Positions 35,369-46,089 of a DNA stretch of 64,000 bases are shown here, piece after piece (the stretch's first letter is position 1; the number at the start of each line of letters is the position of its first letter). The translations under genes and the position numbers were made by a program. This DNA is from Epiperipatus broadwayi. Its lineage: Eukaryota > Onychophora > Udeonychophora > Euonychophora > Peripatidae. The stretch lies in assembly GCA_028023455.1 (NCBI GenBank), contig JAQFVV010012416.1, positions 3,141,594 through 3,205,593 of the forward strand, given 5' to 3'. A model generated the notes under the pieces. That model was not told the origin of the DNA. It did no database searches and worked only from the letters and a program-made list of their open reading frames with translations.

Positions 35369-37647
35369 AAAGGATAAATGTAGGGGGGAGAGAGATAGTA
35401 TTACTAGATGATGAGAGAATAAAGTGTAGCTCTAAAGAAAAATTAGAAAGAATCTTGAATAGGTATGTAACAGATATAGAAAAGATAATAGCTGTGAAGG
35501 ATAGAGGGATACAAAATATGAAAGCATATAGTAATGGAAATATTAAGTTTACAGAAAATGAACTGAATGAGGCAGGGAAGAAATTGAAAAGTGGAAAGGC
35601 AAGAGGTTTAGATGGATGGGCAGCAGAGATGGTAATGAATTTAAGGCATAGGGCAAAGGTAAAGTTAGTATCTTGTTTTAATAAGATGGCACAGAATATA
35701 GTTTTTCTGAGTAGTTGGAGTAATACAAGAGTAAGATTATTATTTAAAGGAAAGGGTAAGGATCATAGAGAGTTAAATAATTATAGACCTATAGTGGTAA
35801 CATCAGTTTTATATAAAGTTTTCTCATATATGGTGGCTAGAAGAGTTGTAAAATGGATGGAAGGGAATAATGTAATGGGGGAAGTGCAAGGAAGTTTTAG
35901 CTTAGATAGACATATAGGAGATAGTTTATTTGTAGTTACACAACTTATGAATATGAGTAGGAATTCAGGTAAACAGTTATATATGAGTTTTATAGATATA
36001 GAGAAGGCATATGATAGAGTAAATAGAAATAAATTTTGGATAAGTTTAGCAAATTTGGGAATGGATGAAGCTTTAGTGGATATTATTAAGAAATTATATT
36101 AAAATAACTACTATACATATCAATTAGGGGATACAGAATAAGTTAAAGTTAAAAATGAGGTGGGACTAAGGCAAGGATGCTCTATGTCACCTATTTTGTT
36201 TTTGTTGTATTTGAATGAAATGTAGAGAGCAATAGAAAGACTAGGATGAGGAATAGAGATACCCTTAATAAATGGCAAGGGCAAATATCTTTGTCATGTC
36301 TTTTTTTGGCAGATGATGTCTTTTTGTGTGTAGAAAAAAGAGAAGATATGGAAGTTATGCTGAGGGTATGTGCAAGGGTGGCTAAAGATATGGGGATTAA
36401 ATTTAGTGAAGAAAAATTTAAATATAATGATAGTTAATACTGGGGGAAAGAGAAGATAAAGAATTTGTATAGATGGATATAAAATTAAGTGTGGTGAATA
36501 GATATAGTTATTTGGGAATCATCTTGAGTAATCAGAAAAATTGCTTGGATGAATAGGAGAAAAAATTGATAAAAGAAGCAAAGAAAAGAAAGGGATTGAT
36601 AAAGAAATTAAAAGTGTGTTCATATAATAAATATGATGTAGCTAGAATTGTATGGAAGGGAGTAGTAGTAGCACAATTAACATATGGCAATGATGCATCA
36701 TGTGTTAGTAAATGGATATGATTACTTAGAAAAAGTACAAAGGGAAATAGGAAGACATGCATTAGATGCAGATATGTGGACAGCAAAGGAGGTAATTCAA
36801 GGACTCATGGGATGGTCAAGTTTTTATATGAGAGATGCAAAAAGCAAAATAAAAATGTTCAGTAGATTACAGTTTATGGATAATAAAAGAATAGCCAAAA
36901 TAGAATTTATTTGGATTATGAGTAAAGGACAGGCAACAAGATGGGGGAGAAAGGTAGTATGGTATGCTAAAGATTTGAATAAAGAATTTATATCAGTATA
37001 CTTGTACAAGAGGTGGGATGATTGTGTTAGGAGAATTGTTGAGTGTTATAGTTGGTAAGAAATGGGATAGAAGAATAGATGCATTAATAAAGAATAGGAA
37101 GTTGTATAGATGGAGAACTAGTATGAAGAGTAAAAAGAGTTTAAATATATATAGAAGTAAATGGAACATTGGGTGCAAGTTAATTTATGATAATAGCAAG
37201 GAAAGTAGTTTACTGTTTAAGGCTCAAATGGTATTTTTAGCAACAAGGGAATATACATGTAAATGGAAAAATATGAGTGATTTAGTCTGCAAGTTGTGTA
37301 AGGAAGGCATAGAAAATATTAGGCATCTGTTAATTGAATGTAAATGCTTGAAAGCAGAAAGGGTACAAATAATGAAGTTATGGAAGACTAAATATAAACA
37401 AAGTGATTATGCAGAGAGTTGATTATTGTTTTTTATGCTGGTTTGGGAACAGATAAGGGGATTTATATATGAAGGTCTTGGAGTTGACAAAGATTATGTT
37501 GTTGAAATGGGATGGAGCAGGGTATAGGGAAATGTAGAGTGGGAAATGGAAAGGGAAGGTAAAGTGGCTAACAGGTTTCTCTGGATAGTTGCTGAGAGTT
37601 TCCCAACTCTGTATAAGGAGAAGTCACAGTGCATCACATCACATCAA
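35369..37647 (+). mobile_element. LINE B, longest copy (RT to 3' tail)
   Basis: An RT-encoding copy lacking the upstream endonuclease. The linker (GREIVLLDDERIK) leads into an open frame to 36102 with GKARGLDGWAAEM, NNYRPIVVTSVLYKVF and motif A FIDIEKAYDRVNR. It continues, with stops at 36100, 36139, 36223 and 36247 and a frameshift near 36300, into RQGCSMSPILF and the catalytic box LADDVFLC (about 36311-36333). The C-terminal part has the CX2CX8HX4C knuckle (about 37288-37341). The tail is (CATCA)n at 37630-37646. The clade could not be settled from motifs alone. Confidence 0.92.
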
Positions 37648-37659
37648 CATTATTATTCT

Positions 37660-38265
37660 GAAGAGAGCAAAGTAAAAAAGCAAAAAAAAACTACTTTGAC
37701 AATAGTTTCTTTTGCTGTTTAATATATGCTAATCCTTCTCTCCTCAATGTCGAAGACTATTGTGTTCATTTTATAATTAAAATATATAGTTATGGATCTA
37801 TGCAAATATAAAAGAAAATTGTCTCGAGCTTAAATTTTAAGGTATTAAAACTTATTTTTCATGTATAAAAATTATTCTTCACGTATAAAGGGTGATAAAC
37901 AGAGTAGCTAAAATTCAAAAAACATTAATCACAAAAAAATATTTGCCAAGTGCTTTTCAGTACCATCTACTAGAATCATGGTGATATTTAAAACTTAGTT
38001 TGAAGAACAGGATAAAGTAATAGATGACCATTTAATTAATAAGAGTGCAAACTGATATATATTAACTGAAGATGAAAAATATCATGAATAGTCAGTCATT
38101 TAGATGTGAGTATGGGCATTCTGACTTAAAAACATAGAAAATACAAAGAATAAAATAATAATGAATGACTTTTCTAAAGACTGTACAATCAATTCAAAAA
38201 CCACAAATATCTTCCCATTTATCATATGCCTATTCTTTAAACTATTTATTTAACATTTCATTTTT
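37660..38265. other. AT-rich sequence without gene
   Basis: No supported feature. Confidence 0.45.
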
Positions 38266-38267
38266 GG

Positions 38268-38392
38268 ACTGGTCTAGGGCAGTGACTGAGTGGTAAATCA
38301 AGGACCTCAAAATCCATTAATTATGATTCTATTCCATCATTTTCAGGGCTTAAACTTCTTGTGAATTCCTGAACAATAAAACATTTGGTTAT
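38268..38392 (+). repeat. tRNA-like SINE (family I), copy 2
   Basis: Contains GTGACTGAGTGGTAAATCAA (A-box-like), TATGATTCTATTCC (B-box-like) and the tail block GGCTTAAACTTCTTGTGAAT with TCCTGAACAATAAA. It parallels 20850-20990 and 63012-63125. Confidence 0.6.
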
Positions 38393-38899
38393 TTTTTTTA
38401 CATCTGCAATAAAGTGAACTTTAACTTCAGCATCTGTCTAATTATAGCTCTCCATTGCAATTTTCCCATTGTATATCTTCCCTTTAAAAGTAATCAATAT
38501 TATATTTTGTTATATCTGATTTTACTTCAACTAATGGGCTAGTCCAGATTCCATCTTGATCAGATTGAGCATTCATTCACCACAGACTAATAGATACGTG
38601 AATAGATAACACATAGCCAATGGGTAATGTAGAGTCCAATTGTTTTTATTACACAAAAGGATCTGGCTATAAGCAGTCAGTCCAGTTGGAAATAAAGGAG
38701 TGATAATAACAATCCTGTCGACTGTACTTAACTGTCATATTCATGCGTGAATTGATAATAAACACAGACTTGTAAAATACCATTAAACATTTATTAATTA
38801 AAACAAATTTACAAATGTTTATTTACAATATATACAAAATATTATACCTACTCCTGATACCATTGACTTCGTATAGCATCTAGTTGATGTACAGCTATT

Positions 38900-39350
38900 A
38901 ATGTAAGACACTTCCAACTACACTTTTCAGTCTACCCACCACTTCTAGCAGTATTGTGACAACTTGCCTCATGAGGTAACCTTCCAGCTGTTTTGTGACA
39001 GCTTGCCTCATGTATAGGTTTGGTGATAGTTCCAGCAATATCATAACAGCTTGCCTTGTGTCAGATTTAGGTTCTAGGAACCTCCAGTTCTAGTGAACTT
39101 CCCTCACTGAGAGCTGAACGAGAGTATGCCGATTGTCCATTATATGGTAAAAGCAATAAGGCAAGTTTATATTAAGAATTGGAGGCTGCTAGAACCAAAC
39201 TGCAACAAGGCAAGCTGTCACAATACAGCTGGAACTGTCATTGTACCTACACATAAGGCAAGCTGTAACAGAATAATCATAAATGTCACCATACCTACTC
39301 AAGAAGCAAGATGTCATGGTGTAGTTGGAAGTGATAGATACACTGAAAGG
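38900..39350. repeat. Large hairpin whose arms each hold an internal tandem array
   Basis: The left arm (about 38910-39100) contains three spaced versions of TGTGACAGCTTGCCTCATG, each followed by TTCCAGC-type sequence. The right arm (about 39165-39345) contains three versions of the reverse complement (AAGGCAAGCTGTCACA). The arms pair over about 190 bp. The 117-codon frame at 39126-39479 runs through this repeat and is not a credible gene. Confidence 0.7.
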
Positions 39351-39756
39351 GACATCTGGATGTCTCTTACATATTTCTTTAGAATACTTATAAGATATGA
39401 TCTTATTTTCTCAATGCCTTCATTGTCATCCTTATTATTTTACAGTGTAGCCACAGGCTGGATCACATTATTATTTTAGAGTTAAAAAAATAATCTATGC
39501 TCACAAATGATTTTTTCTATACTACACTTTTTATGTTATTAAATATAAAAAATATATTTCCCAGAACACATCAGTATGATTTCGTCATAATGAATCATCT
39601 TTTCTATTAAAGTGGTCATGTAACAATTAGAAACAGAAAAGTTGTCAGTTTAAAAAAAAAAAAAGTTGTCAGTTTTCTAAACAAATGCTTTTTAAATTTA
39701 GATAACAGAACAATACCTGAATTTCACTGCAACATTATCAATAACATTAAAATAGT

Positions 39757-40640
39757 AATGTGATGTGATGTACTGTAGCTTCTCCTTAAAGGAAGTCAAG
39801 AATCTCTCAGCAATTATGCCCAGAGAAACCTGTTAGCTACTTTATTTTACATTCCCCAGTCTAAGTTTTCCCATATTCTGCTCCATCCCATTTCCACAAC
39901 ATAATCTTTGTCAACTCTATGGCCTTTATATCTAAATCCCTCTTATCTTTTCCCAAACCCAACATAAAAACCAATAACCTACTTTCTGTATAATCACTTT
40001 TTTCATATTTATTCTCCCATAACTTCATTATATGTGCTCTTTCTGTTTTCAAGCATTTACATTCAATTAACAGGTGCCTAATATTTTCTATTCCATCCTT
40101 ACATAATTTACAAACCAAATCACCCATATTTTTCCATTTACAGGTTTATTCTCTTGTTGCTAAAGATTCCGTTCGAGCCTTAAACAATAAACTACTTTCC
40201 TTATTATTATTCTGTTTATTTCTATATATATTTAAACTCTTTTTACTCTCCATACTAGTTCTCCATCTCTCTAACTCCCTATTTTTTATTAATAAATCTA
40301 TTCTTTTATCCCATTCCTTACCACTATAACACTCAGCAATCCTCCTAACACAATCATCCCATCTTTTGTACAAATATACTGATATAAATTCTTTATCATT
40401 CTTTTATCCCATTCCTTACCACTATAACACTCAACAATCCTCCTAACACAATCATCCCATCTTTTGTACAAATATACTGATATAAATTTTTTATCCGAAT
40501 CTTTTGCATACCACATTACCTTTCTCACCCATCTTGTTGCCTGCCCTTTACTCATAACCTGATTAAATACTATTTTGGCTATTCTTTTATTATCCATAAA
40601 CTGCAATCTACCCAACATTTTCATTTTACTTTTTGCATCT
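39757..40640 (-). mobile_element. LINE B 3' part with internal duplication
   Basis: The minus strand runs from WSSFY-adjacent sequence (MKMLGRLQFMDNKRIAK) through the KRWDD region to the knuckle (CKLC ... HLLIEC, about 40060-40112) and the (CATCA)n tail at about 39757-39772. A 98-bp stretch is present twice in tandem (40300-40397 and 40398-40495). As 98 is not a multiple of three, the duplication shifts the frame. The 5' end is joined directly to a family G repeat. Confidence 0.9.
40300..40495. repeat. 98-bp tandem duplication within LINE B
   Basis: ATTCTTTTATCCCATTCCTT begins both units, at 40300 and 40398. The units are nearly identical, so the event is recent relative to the insertion, or is an assembly slip. 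Confidence 0.9.
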
Positions 40641-40899
40641 TACTAGTTTCTAGCTTGTGGCTTTCACCAGTGAGAAGGTGTAGGTAAAAATTTATATGCA
40701 GTGCTCTCAAATTCAAGGCTTCTCACAGATAAAAGATAGTCTGGAGATATTGAATGAGTAAGGTACTTGATAGGGATTTTATGCACAAATTTTCTTGCAT
40801 CCATTGATTACTATGGCTAGCAATGGGTTGCACTACTCTGAGTTTGCTATTGTTTTAGCATCTTGAGCAAGCATATGAGAGGTTGATCATGTGATGCTT
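40641..40899. repeat. Family G repeat fused to the LINE B 5' end
   Basis: It starts inside family G at CTAGTTTCTAGCTTGTGGC and turns into the reverse-orientation part (GATAGGGATTTTATGCACAA, TTGCATCCATTGATTACTAT). It ends at TGATCATGTGATGC. Direct repeats AACATTAAAATAGTAATG (39743-39760) and AACATTAAAGTAATG (40900-40914) enclose this repeat together with the LINE B copy. Confidence 0.75.
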
Positions 40900-40919
40900 A
40901 ACATTAAAGTAATGTAATT

Positions 40920-41388
40920 GTTGAAATAATTTTCAGAATTATTTAATTCCATTTATATTTTACTCTCAAAAACAAATAAAAAACTATAAAAAAAAACTTT
41001 GGTCCTTTTTGCATGCTTTTCATTTTGTTAGATCTGTCCATCACCACCCCCCAGAAGATTAGTTGGTAATAAAAACCATGAAATTTGTCTGTTTTATATT
41101 TAATACTTTTTCATAAATGAGTGTAAACTTATGGCCAAGATATGATTCATTAGTTTAGTCATGAGTCTGATATAGTTGCATTGTGCATTAAAGACTGAAA
41201 ATTGTGACTGTATGTTATTCATTAAAACTATGAATAGACATGTATATAATAGTTACATAGTAGATAGTAAAATTGTAGTATATATTGTATCAATATACAC
41301 TGAATTCAATTACATGCTATCCAAAAAAGTGTAAATAAAAAAGAAGATAAATAAACAAAAAAAATCAAATCATTCAAATCCATAAATA
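40920..41388. other. AT-rich sequence without gene
   Basis: No supported feature. Confidence 0.4.
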
Positions 41389-41400
41389 TAGCAAATTGTA

Positions 41401-41875
41401 AAAAAATCAAGTCATATGTCACATGTACTAATTTATTAAGCTTGCATTACAAATATTATCTAATAAGCATGGCAATAGTTCTTAAAAGCTTTTCAGAATA
41501 TGCTATCCTCAATGCAGTTTCTAGCTTCTGGCTTTCCTCAGTGAGGTGCTGGGATATTCAAGCATTAGATTTAAATACTAGGTCAAGATTAGCACTTTAT
41601 CTAATAGTTTTAGATCTTCAGATTTTCTACTTAATTAGTTAGATTTAAAATACTAGGTCAAGACCAGCACTTTATCTAATAGTTTTAGATCTTCAGATTT
41701 TCTACTTAATAATTAACCATTAGATAAAGTGCTGGTCTTGACCTGGTTTTTTAAATCTAAAGCTTGAATATCCTAGTGCCTCACTGAGGAAAGCCAGAGG
41801 CTAAAAACTGGTTTAAAGATAAGGATATTTTGAAAAACTTATTAAGAGCTATTGGCATACTCATTGGATAACATT
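41401..41875. repeat. Repeat family F palindrome, retroposed as a unit
   Basis: The inverted arms (about 41445-41566 and 41720-41875) contain CTTTCCTCAGTGAGG and AGGATATTCAAG-type blocks. They surround a tandem duplication of 74-75 bp (41567-41640 and 41641-41715). The direct repeats TAGCAAATTGTA (41389-41400) and TAGTAAATTGTA (41876-41887) flank the whole. The left end has the family F tail in reverse (AATCAAGTCATATGTCACAT). Confidence 0.82.
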
Positions 41876-41889
41876 TAGTAAATTGTATG

Positions 41890-42600
41890 AGTCTCTATCA
41901 CAGACAGCATGGCAGCAGCCATTTTTGATTTTGAAGCACCCTCATTAAATATAACACTTTTCATTTATTAACTATATTTTGTTCCACATTAAATATGTTG
42001 AAAGCATGAGTATTTTTCCTTCACTTACTTTCAAAAGTTTGATATTGTACAATATTTTATTTGACAAAATGTTTTCTAAGCATAATTTAAAAAAATTTGG
42101 AAAGCACTTTCCTTAATAAGTGATAAAATCAAAGTTATTGATTTGTAGTAAAAGAAAAAAACAATCATATTTGAAAGTGGATCATGTGTTTGAAAAAATG
42201 AATTATCTATCAGAGAAATAATGAAAAAAGAAAATGTCAATATAGTTTCCATTTTTAAAATGGCTAAAATTATAAACAAGTTGAAAGATAATTTTTTATT
42301 AAATACTAAATTTATAAATATAATAGATGTAAACTGATAAAACCTTTCTGTGTAGGTTATTGTATTATATGAAAAAAACTTATTCTGTAAAAGAGTTTAA
42401 CACTTCATTGCACCAGTTTGTTTGTTGTTGTTTTTAAAAAAAAAAACAGTATAGTAAGTTATTAATCATTATTTTGAATAAATGTGAATGAATGAACACA
42501 CAGAATAAGTATATATATATATGTATTCAATTTTATAATTAATAACTATATTCTTTTTTTATTTTATTTATTTTATAATATTAAATTGTTTAAATACAAG
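41890..42600. other. AT-rich sequence without gene
   Basis: No supported feature. The minus-strand frame at 42076-42279 is hydrophobic noise typical of AT-rich DNA. Confidence 0.4.
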
Positions 42601-42892
42601 TATAATATATAGTAGTGCCACCCTGTGCCAAACAGAGTAATCAATGGATGCCAGAAGGCTTGTGCATAAAATACCTATCTAGTGCCTACTCAACCAATAT
42701 CCCCAGACTAGTTTCTGGCTTGTGGCCTTCATCAGTGAGGAGCCTTGGATCTGAGAGTACTGCACCTAGATCTTAGGATTTAATGCAACCCTCCAGGAGC
42801 CACCTTTTATCTTACTTAACTACAAAACTATGAGAATGAAACTGAAAACACAATATTTTCAATCTAAGCTGAATAGCTTATATAGTCATATA

Positions 42893-42932
42893 GCAACAAG
42901 AGAATATACATGTAAATGGAAAAATATGGGTA
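42893..42932 (+). mobile_element. LINE B scrap at the centre of a family G hairpin
   Basis: Forty bases (AGCAACAAGAGAATATACAT ... AAAAATATGGGT) match LINE B near the start of the knuckle (ATREYTCKWKNMG). Family G continues in opposite orientations on the two sides. Confidence 0.8.
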
Positions 42933-43081
42933 CAGTGCTCTCAGATCCAAGACTCCTCACTGATGTAGGCCACAAGCCAGAAACTAGTCTGGGGATATTG
43001 GTTGAGTAAGCACTAGATAGGGATTTCAGTGAGGAGCCTTGGATCTGAGAGTACTGCACCTAGATCTTAGGATTTAATGCA

Positions 43082-43240
43082 CCCCCGGCCCCTTATCTTC
43101 TTAACTACAAACTAGAGAAGAAACGAAAACACAAATTTTCAACTAAGCGCCAGCCAACAAGGAAACGAAGGAAAAAGGGACGCCCGACCAGCCCCCGGGG
43201 CCAAGCCAGAAACGCTGGGGATTGGTGAGAAGCACAGATA
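43082..43240. other. Probable low-quality consensus
   Basis: The stretch reads as a copy of 42786-43020 with dozens of dropped bases and inserted C/G. For example, CTTATCTTCTTAACTACAAA stands for a stretch in which T and A runs are longer. It is much richer in G+C than anything nearby. The minus-strand frame 43105-43326 over it is an artefact. Confidence 0.75.
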
Positions 43241-43399
43241 GGGGATTTTATGCACAAGCCTTCTGGCATCCATTGATTACTCTGTTTGGCACCTGGTGGC
43301 ACTACTGTATGGAGAGTTTTGCTCATTTAATAACAATTATGTGCTAGTATAAGAGATGGTGATCATGTGATATAATATATATACTTAAGCTAGCTGTAA

Positions 43400-43500
43400 T
43401 TAGAGGAGATTTGAATTCAGGATTTCAAGCTTTCTTCAGTCATCCACTTTTACATATCAGATACACATGACATACATGTGAAAAAGATAAAATTATATAT
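43400..43500. repeat. Repeat family E fragment
   Basis: Contains GATTTGAATTCAGGATTTCA and ACATGACATACATGTGAAAA, blocks shared with 45915-46085 and 22738-23140. The following 43500-43910 is AT-rich without a recognisable feature. Confidence 0.55.
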
Positions 43501-43927
43501 ACATAATGTTAAAAAGCACTATATGCCTATAATATAGTAAAAAATATATATTGCAGGTAATCAAAACTTATCATGAACAATTTATCTACTATTTATAACA
43601 TATGGTAGGGAGAGGAAGCTTTGAAACAAAATATAGCAAAAATTTCAGCTTTACTGTACATTAAAATAGATCTATATAATCATAGCATCCTTTCATCTAT
43701 TGATTATCTTTTGCTTTACACTAAAAATTTATTTTTTTTTCTTTATTTATCCTCAGTTTTATATGGCTGCTTTGTCCTAATTTTTTTTACCATTTTTTAA
43801 ATATTTTTAAAACTTCAAAAGCTATAATTATTTATTATCTCCATTTAATATTCTAAAATATATCTTTGGTGAATATTGTTAATGCATGTATCATTATATT
43901 ATTATGAATTTTGAAAATAAGAAGTTA

Positions 43928-44214
43928 AAACCATTAAATTATTATATGATCATCAATTACTATTCTTACACAAGCTGTTAAAGCAGTAACAAGTTCTCTA
44001 TGTTAGTGCCACCCAGTGCATGTCTTAGTAATTAATGGGGTACAAAAAGATCTGTGCATAAAATCCCAATCTAATACCTACTGATCCACAAGCTAAAAAC
44101 TAATTTGGGGATATTGGTTGAAAAAGTAATAGATAGGCATTTTACGCACAACCTTTTTGCATCCACGGATTACTAAGGCTTGCATTGGGTGGCACTACTG
44201 TATGGAGAGTTTGC
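43928..44214. repeat. Family G hairpin fused to the LINE B 5' end
   Basis: The forward half (43985-44084) and reverse half (about 44126-44214) share TAGTGCCACCCAGTGCATG and its complement. The repeat ends at GAGAGTTTGCTAA and is joined to LINE B without a gap. AAAATAAGAAGTTA occurs before it (43914-43927) and after the LINE B tail (44793-44806), so the two were probably inserted together. Confidence 0.82.
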
Positions 44215-44784
44215 TAAGCATTAATAAAAAATAGGGAGTTGGAGAGATGGAGAACTAGTATGGAGGGTAAGAAGAGTTTAAATATATATAGAAGTAAACA
44301 GAATATTGGATGCGAGTTAATTTATGATAATAGTAAGGAAAGTAGTTTATTATTTAAGGCTCGAATGGGATCCTTAGCAACAAGAGAATATACATGTAAA
44401 TGGAAAACTATGGATGATTTAGTGTGCAAATTGTGTAAGGAAGGTATAGAAAATATTAGGCATCTGTTGATTGAATGTAAATGCTTGAAAGCAGAAAGGG
44501 TACAGATAATGAAGTTATGGGAGAATAGACATGAACAAAGTGACTATACAGAAAGTGAGTTATTAATTTTTATGTTGGATTTGCGAAGAGATAAGGGGGA
44601 CTTAGATATAAAGGCCATAGAGTTAACAAAGATTATGTTGTGGAATTGGGATGGGGCAGAATATGGGAAGACTTAAGAGTGGGGAATGGAAAATAAAGTG
44701 GCTAACAGGTTTATCTGGGCATAATTGTTGAGATATTCTTGACTTCGTTTAAGGAGAAGCCAAATACATCACATCACATCACAT
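44215..44784 (+). mobile_element. LINE B 3' end, intact frame, part of a chimera
   Basis: An open frame of 145 codons (44239-44676) covers the LINE B C-terminus: YDNSKESSLLFKARMGS, the knuckle CKLC ... HLLIEC (about 44431-44484), and WDGAEYGKT before the TAA stop. The (CATCA)n tail ends at 44784. It is only 570 bp long; what precedes it is family G sequence, not LINE sequence. Confidence 0.92.
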
Positions 44785-44809
44785 ATTGTTTTAAAATAAG
44801 AAGTTACAA

Positions 44810-45910
44810 TAATTTATGTTTAGAAATCAATAGCAAATTTTAAAAAAATATTTTATTATTTTTTTTAGAACTATCAAACATACTTTATAGCATAAAAGTT
44901 AATGTATGCACATCTTAACGTAAAACTGGTGTTAAATTTTAAAATTGCTTCAATCCAATAGAAATTTACTGTTATTTACTAATTGTTCAATTTCAGTTAA
45001 CTTACTTCATGTCTGCCATTAACACTAGCGAAATAATTTTTACTTTACTTATAAAATATTATTTTTTCTCATGTTCTCTTCAACATGCAAGAAAAAAACT
45101 ATCAAATTCAAAATCTTCATCACAATTCTATGTGCTCAGAAAATACTACAAAATACCAAAAAATTAAGATAAATCATGATCTTTGAAATCGTAAAGGAAT
45201 AGTACATCCCCCATTATAGATGGAACCTATTTTATATTCCAATAAAATTGCTCATTTTTACAGGAAGCAAGGACTAGCTTTTGTCTAGACTTTTGATGTT
45301 TAACTTATAATAGTTAACATCCACTTATGACTAATACTGATAAAGTTGTGGCCAAAGATATTTTTCAGTCACCTGATCTGGAATCAAACCTCAATTCTCA
45401 GAGGCAAGAGAGACAGATAATTCTAACAATATGTCACAAGACCCTTTCTTCATAAATTTTGATTTAGATCAATCATTTAAATTATTAGACATACTTTTTT
45501 TATAAATATGTTAAGATCATATCCTTTTTAAAAACAATATCATGATTCATCCATGTAAGAACATTCACATTTGTGTCCAGTACCATGATATTAATACAAT
45601 GTCACATTTGTTATATATGTATATCTCATATATTTCATTACTAATTATATGGCAAGTATTTTGTGACACACATTAAATTAAAACGTTCTGCACAAATAAT
45701 GTCATGTTAACAGCTTAATGATTTTGATATGCTCATCTAGTCATGCATATTAAGAAGATATTAGCTGAGAAATAATGGCAGCTTGCATGAAAATATTATT
45801 GATGAAACATATTTTCACTATATAGTATAAATACTTTCAAATAAATTAAATAAAAAACTATCAAAAGTGCAAAAATTAAAGTGTGAAATACCAGGCACTC
45901 TTAAATCTAG
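44810..45910. other. AT-rich sequence with a tRNA-like island
   Basis: At about 45365-45440 the minus strand carries GGTTTGATTCC, a B-box-like motif, with an upstream degenerate A box: a decayed tRNA-derived SINE like those at 26.05 and 32.6 kb. Otherwise nothing is supported. Confidence 0.4.
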
Positions 45911-45914
45911 AGCA

Positions 45915-46085
45915 TAGTTTTAAATATAGGGGATTTGAATTCAGACTTTCAAGCTCTTTCACTATTCACACTACCTCATACTGACTTATCTTTTCTGCAT
46001 GTGTGTGGCCATGTGTATCATTAGTGTAAAATAGTGTGGATAGTGAAAGGGCTTGAAAATCTGAGTTCAAATCCCCTATATTTAA
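45915..46085. repeat. Repeat family E hairpin with paired B boxes
   Basis: The arms 45921-45976 and 46030-46084 are near-perfect complements (TATAGGGGATTTGAATTCAG ... TTCAAATCCCCTATA). GTTCAAATCC in the right arm matches the polymerase III B box. The loop of about 50 bp contains GCATGTGTGTGGCCATGTGT. Confidence 0.8.
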
Positions 46086-46089
46086 ATAT

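Larger units (their letters stand above)
42612..43370. repeat. Repeat family G palindrome with a disturbed duplicated core
   Basis: A forward copy (42612-42892), a 40-bp LINE B scrap, and a reverse copy (42933-43026) are followed by an exact second copy of 42731-42785 (at 43027-43081), a garbled stretch, and the remaining reverse part to 43370. The 11-bp AT-only direct repeat TATAATATATA lies at both ends (42601-42611 and 43371-43381). The underlying unit is probably a single hairpin of about 500 bp. Confidence 0.7.

Noticed and set aside
35369-37647. Assigning LINE B to a named clade
   Set aside because: The RT motifs and knuckle are clear, but the clade cannot be separated from several candidates without a phylogeny.
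39126-39479. 117-codon frame with cysteine-containing repeats
   Set aside because: It is read through an inverted repeat with internal tandem units; the repeated KASC-type peptide follows the DNA repeat.
43105-43326. Minus-strand frame of 73 codons with normal-looking composition
   Set aside because: It covers the garbled GC-rich patch that appears to be consensus error.
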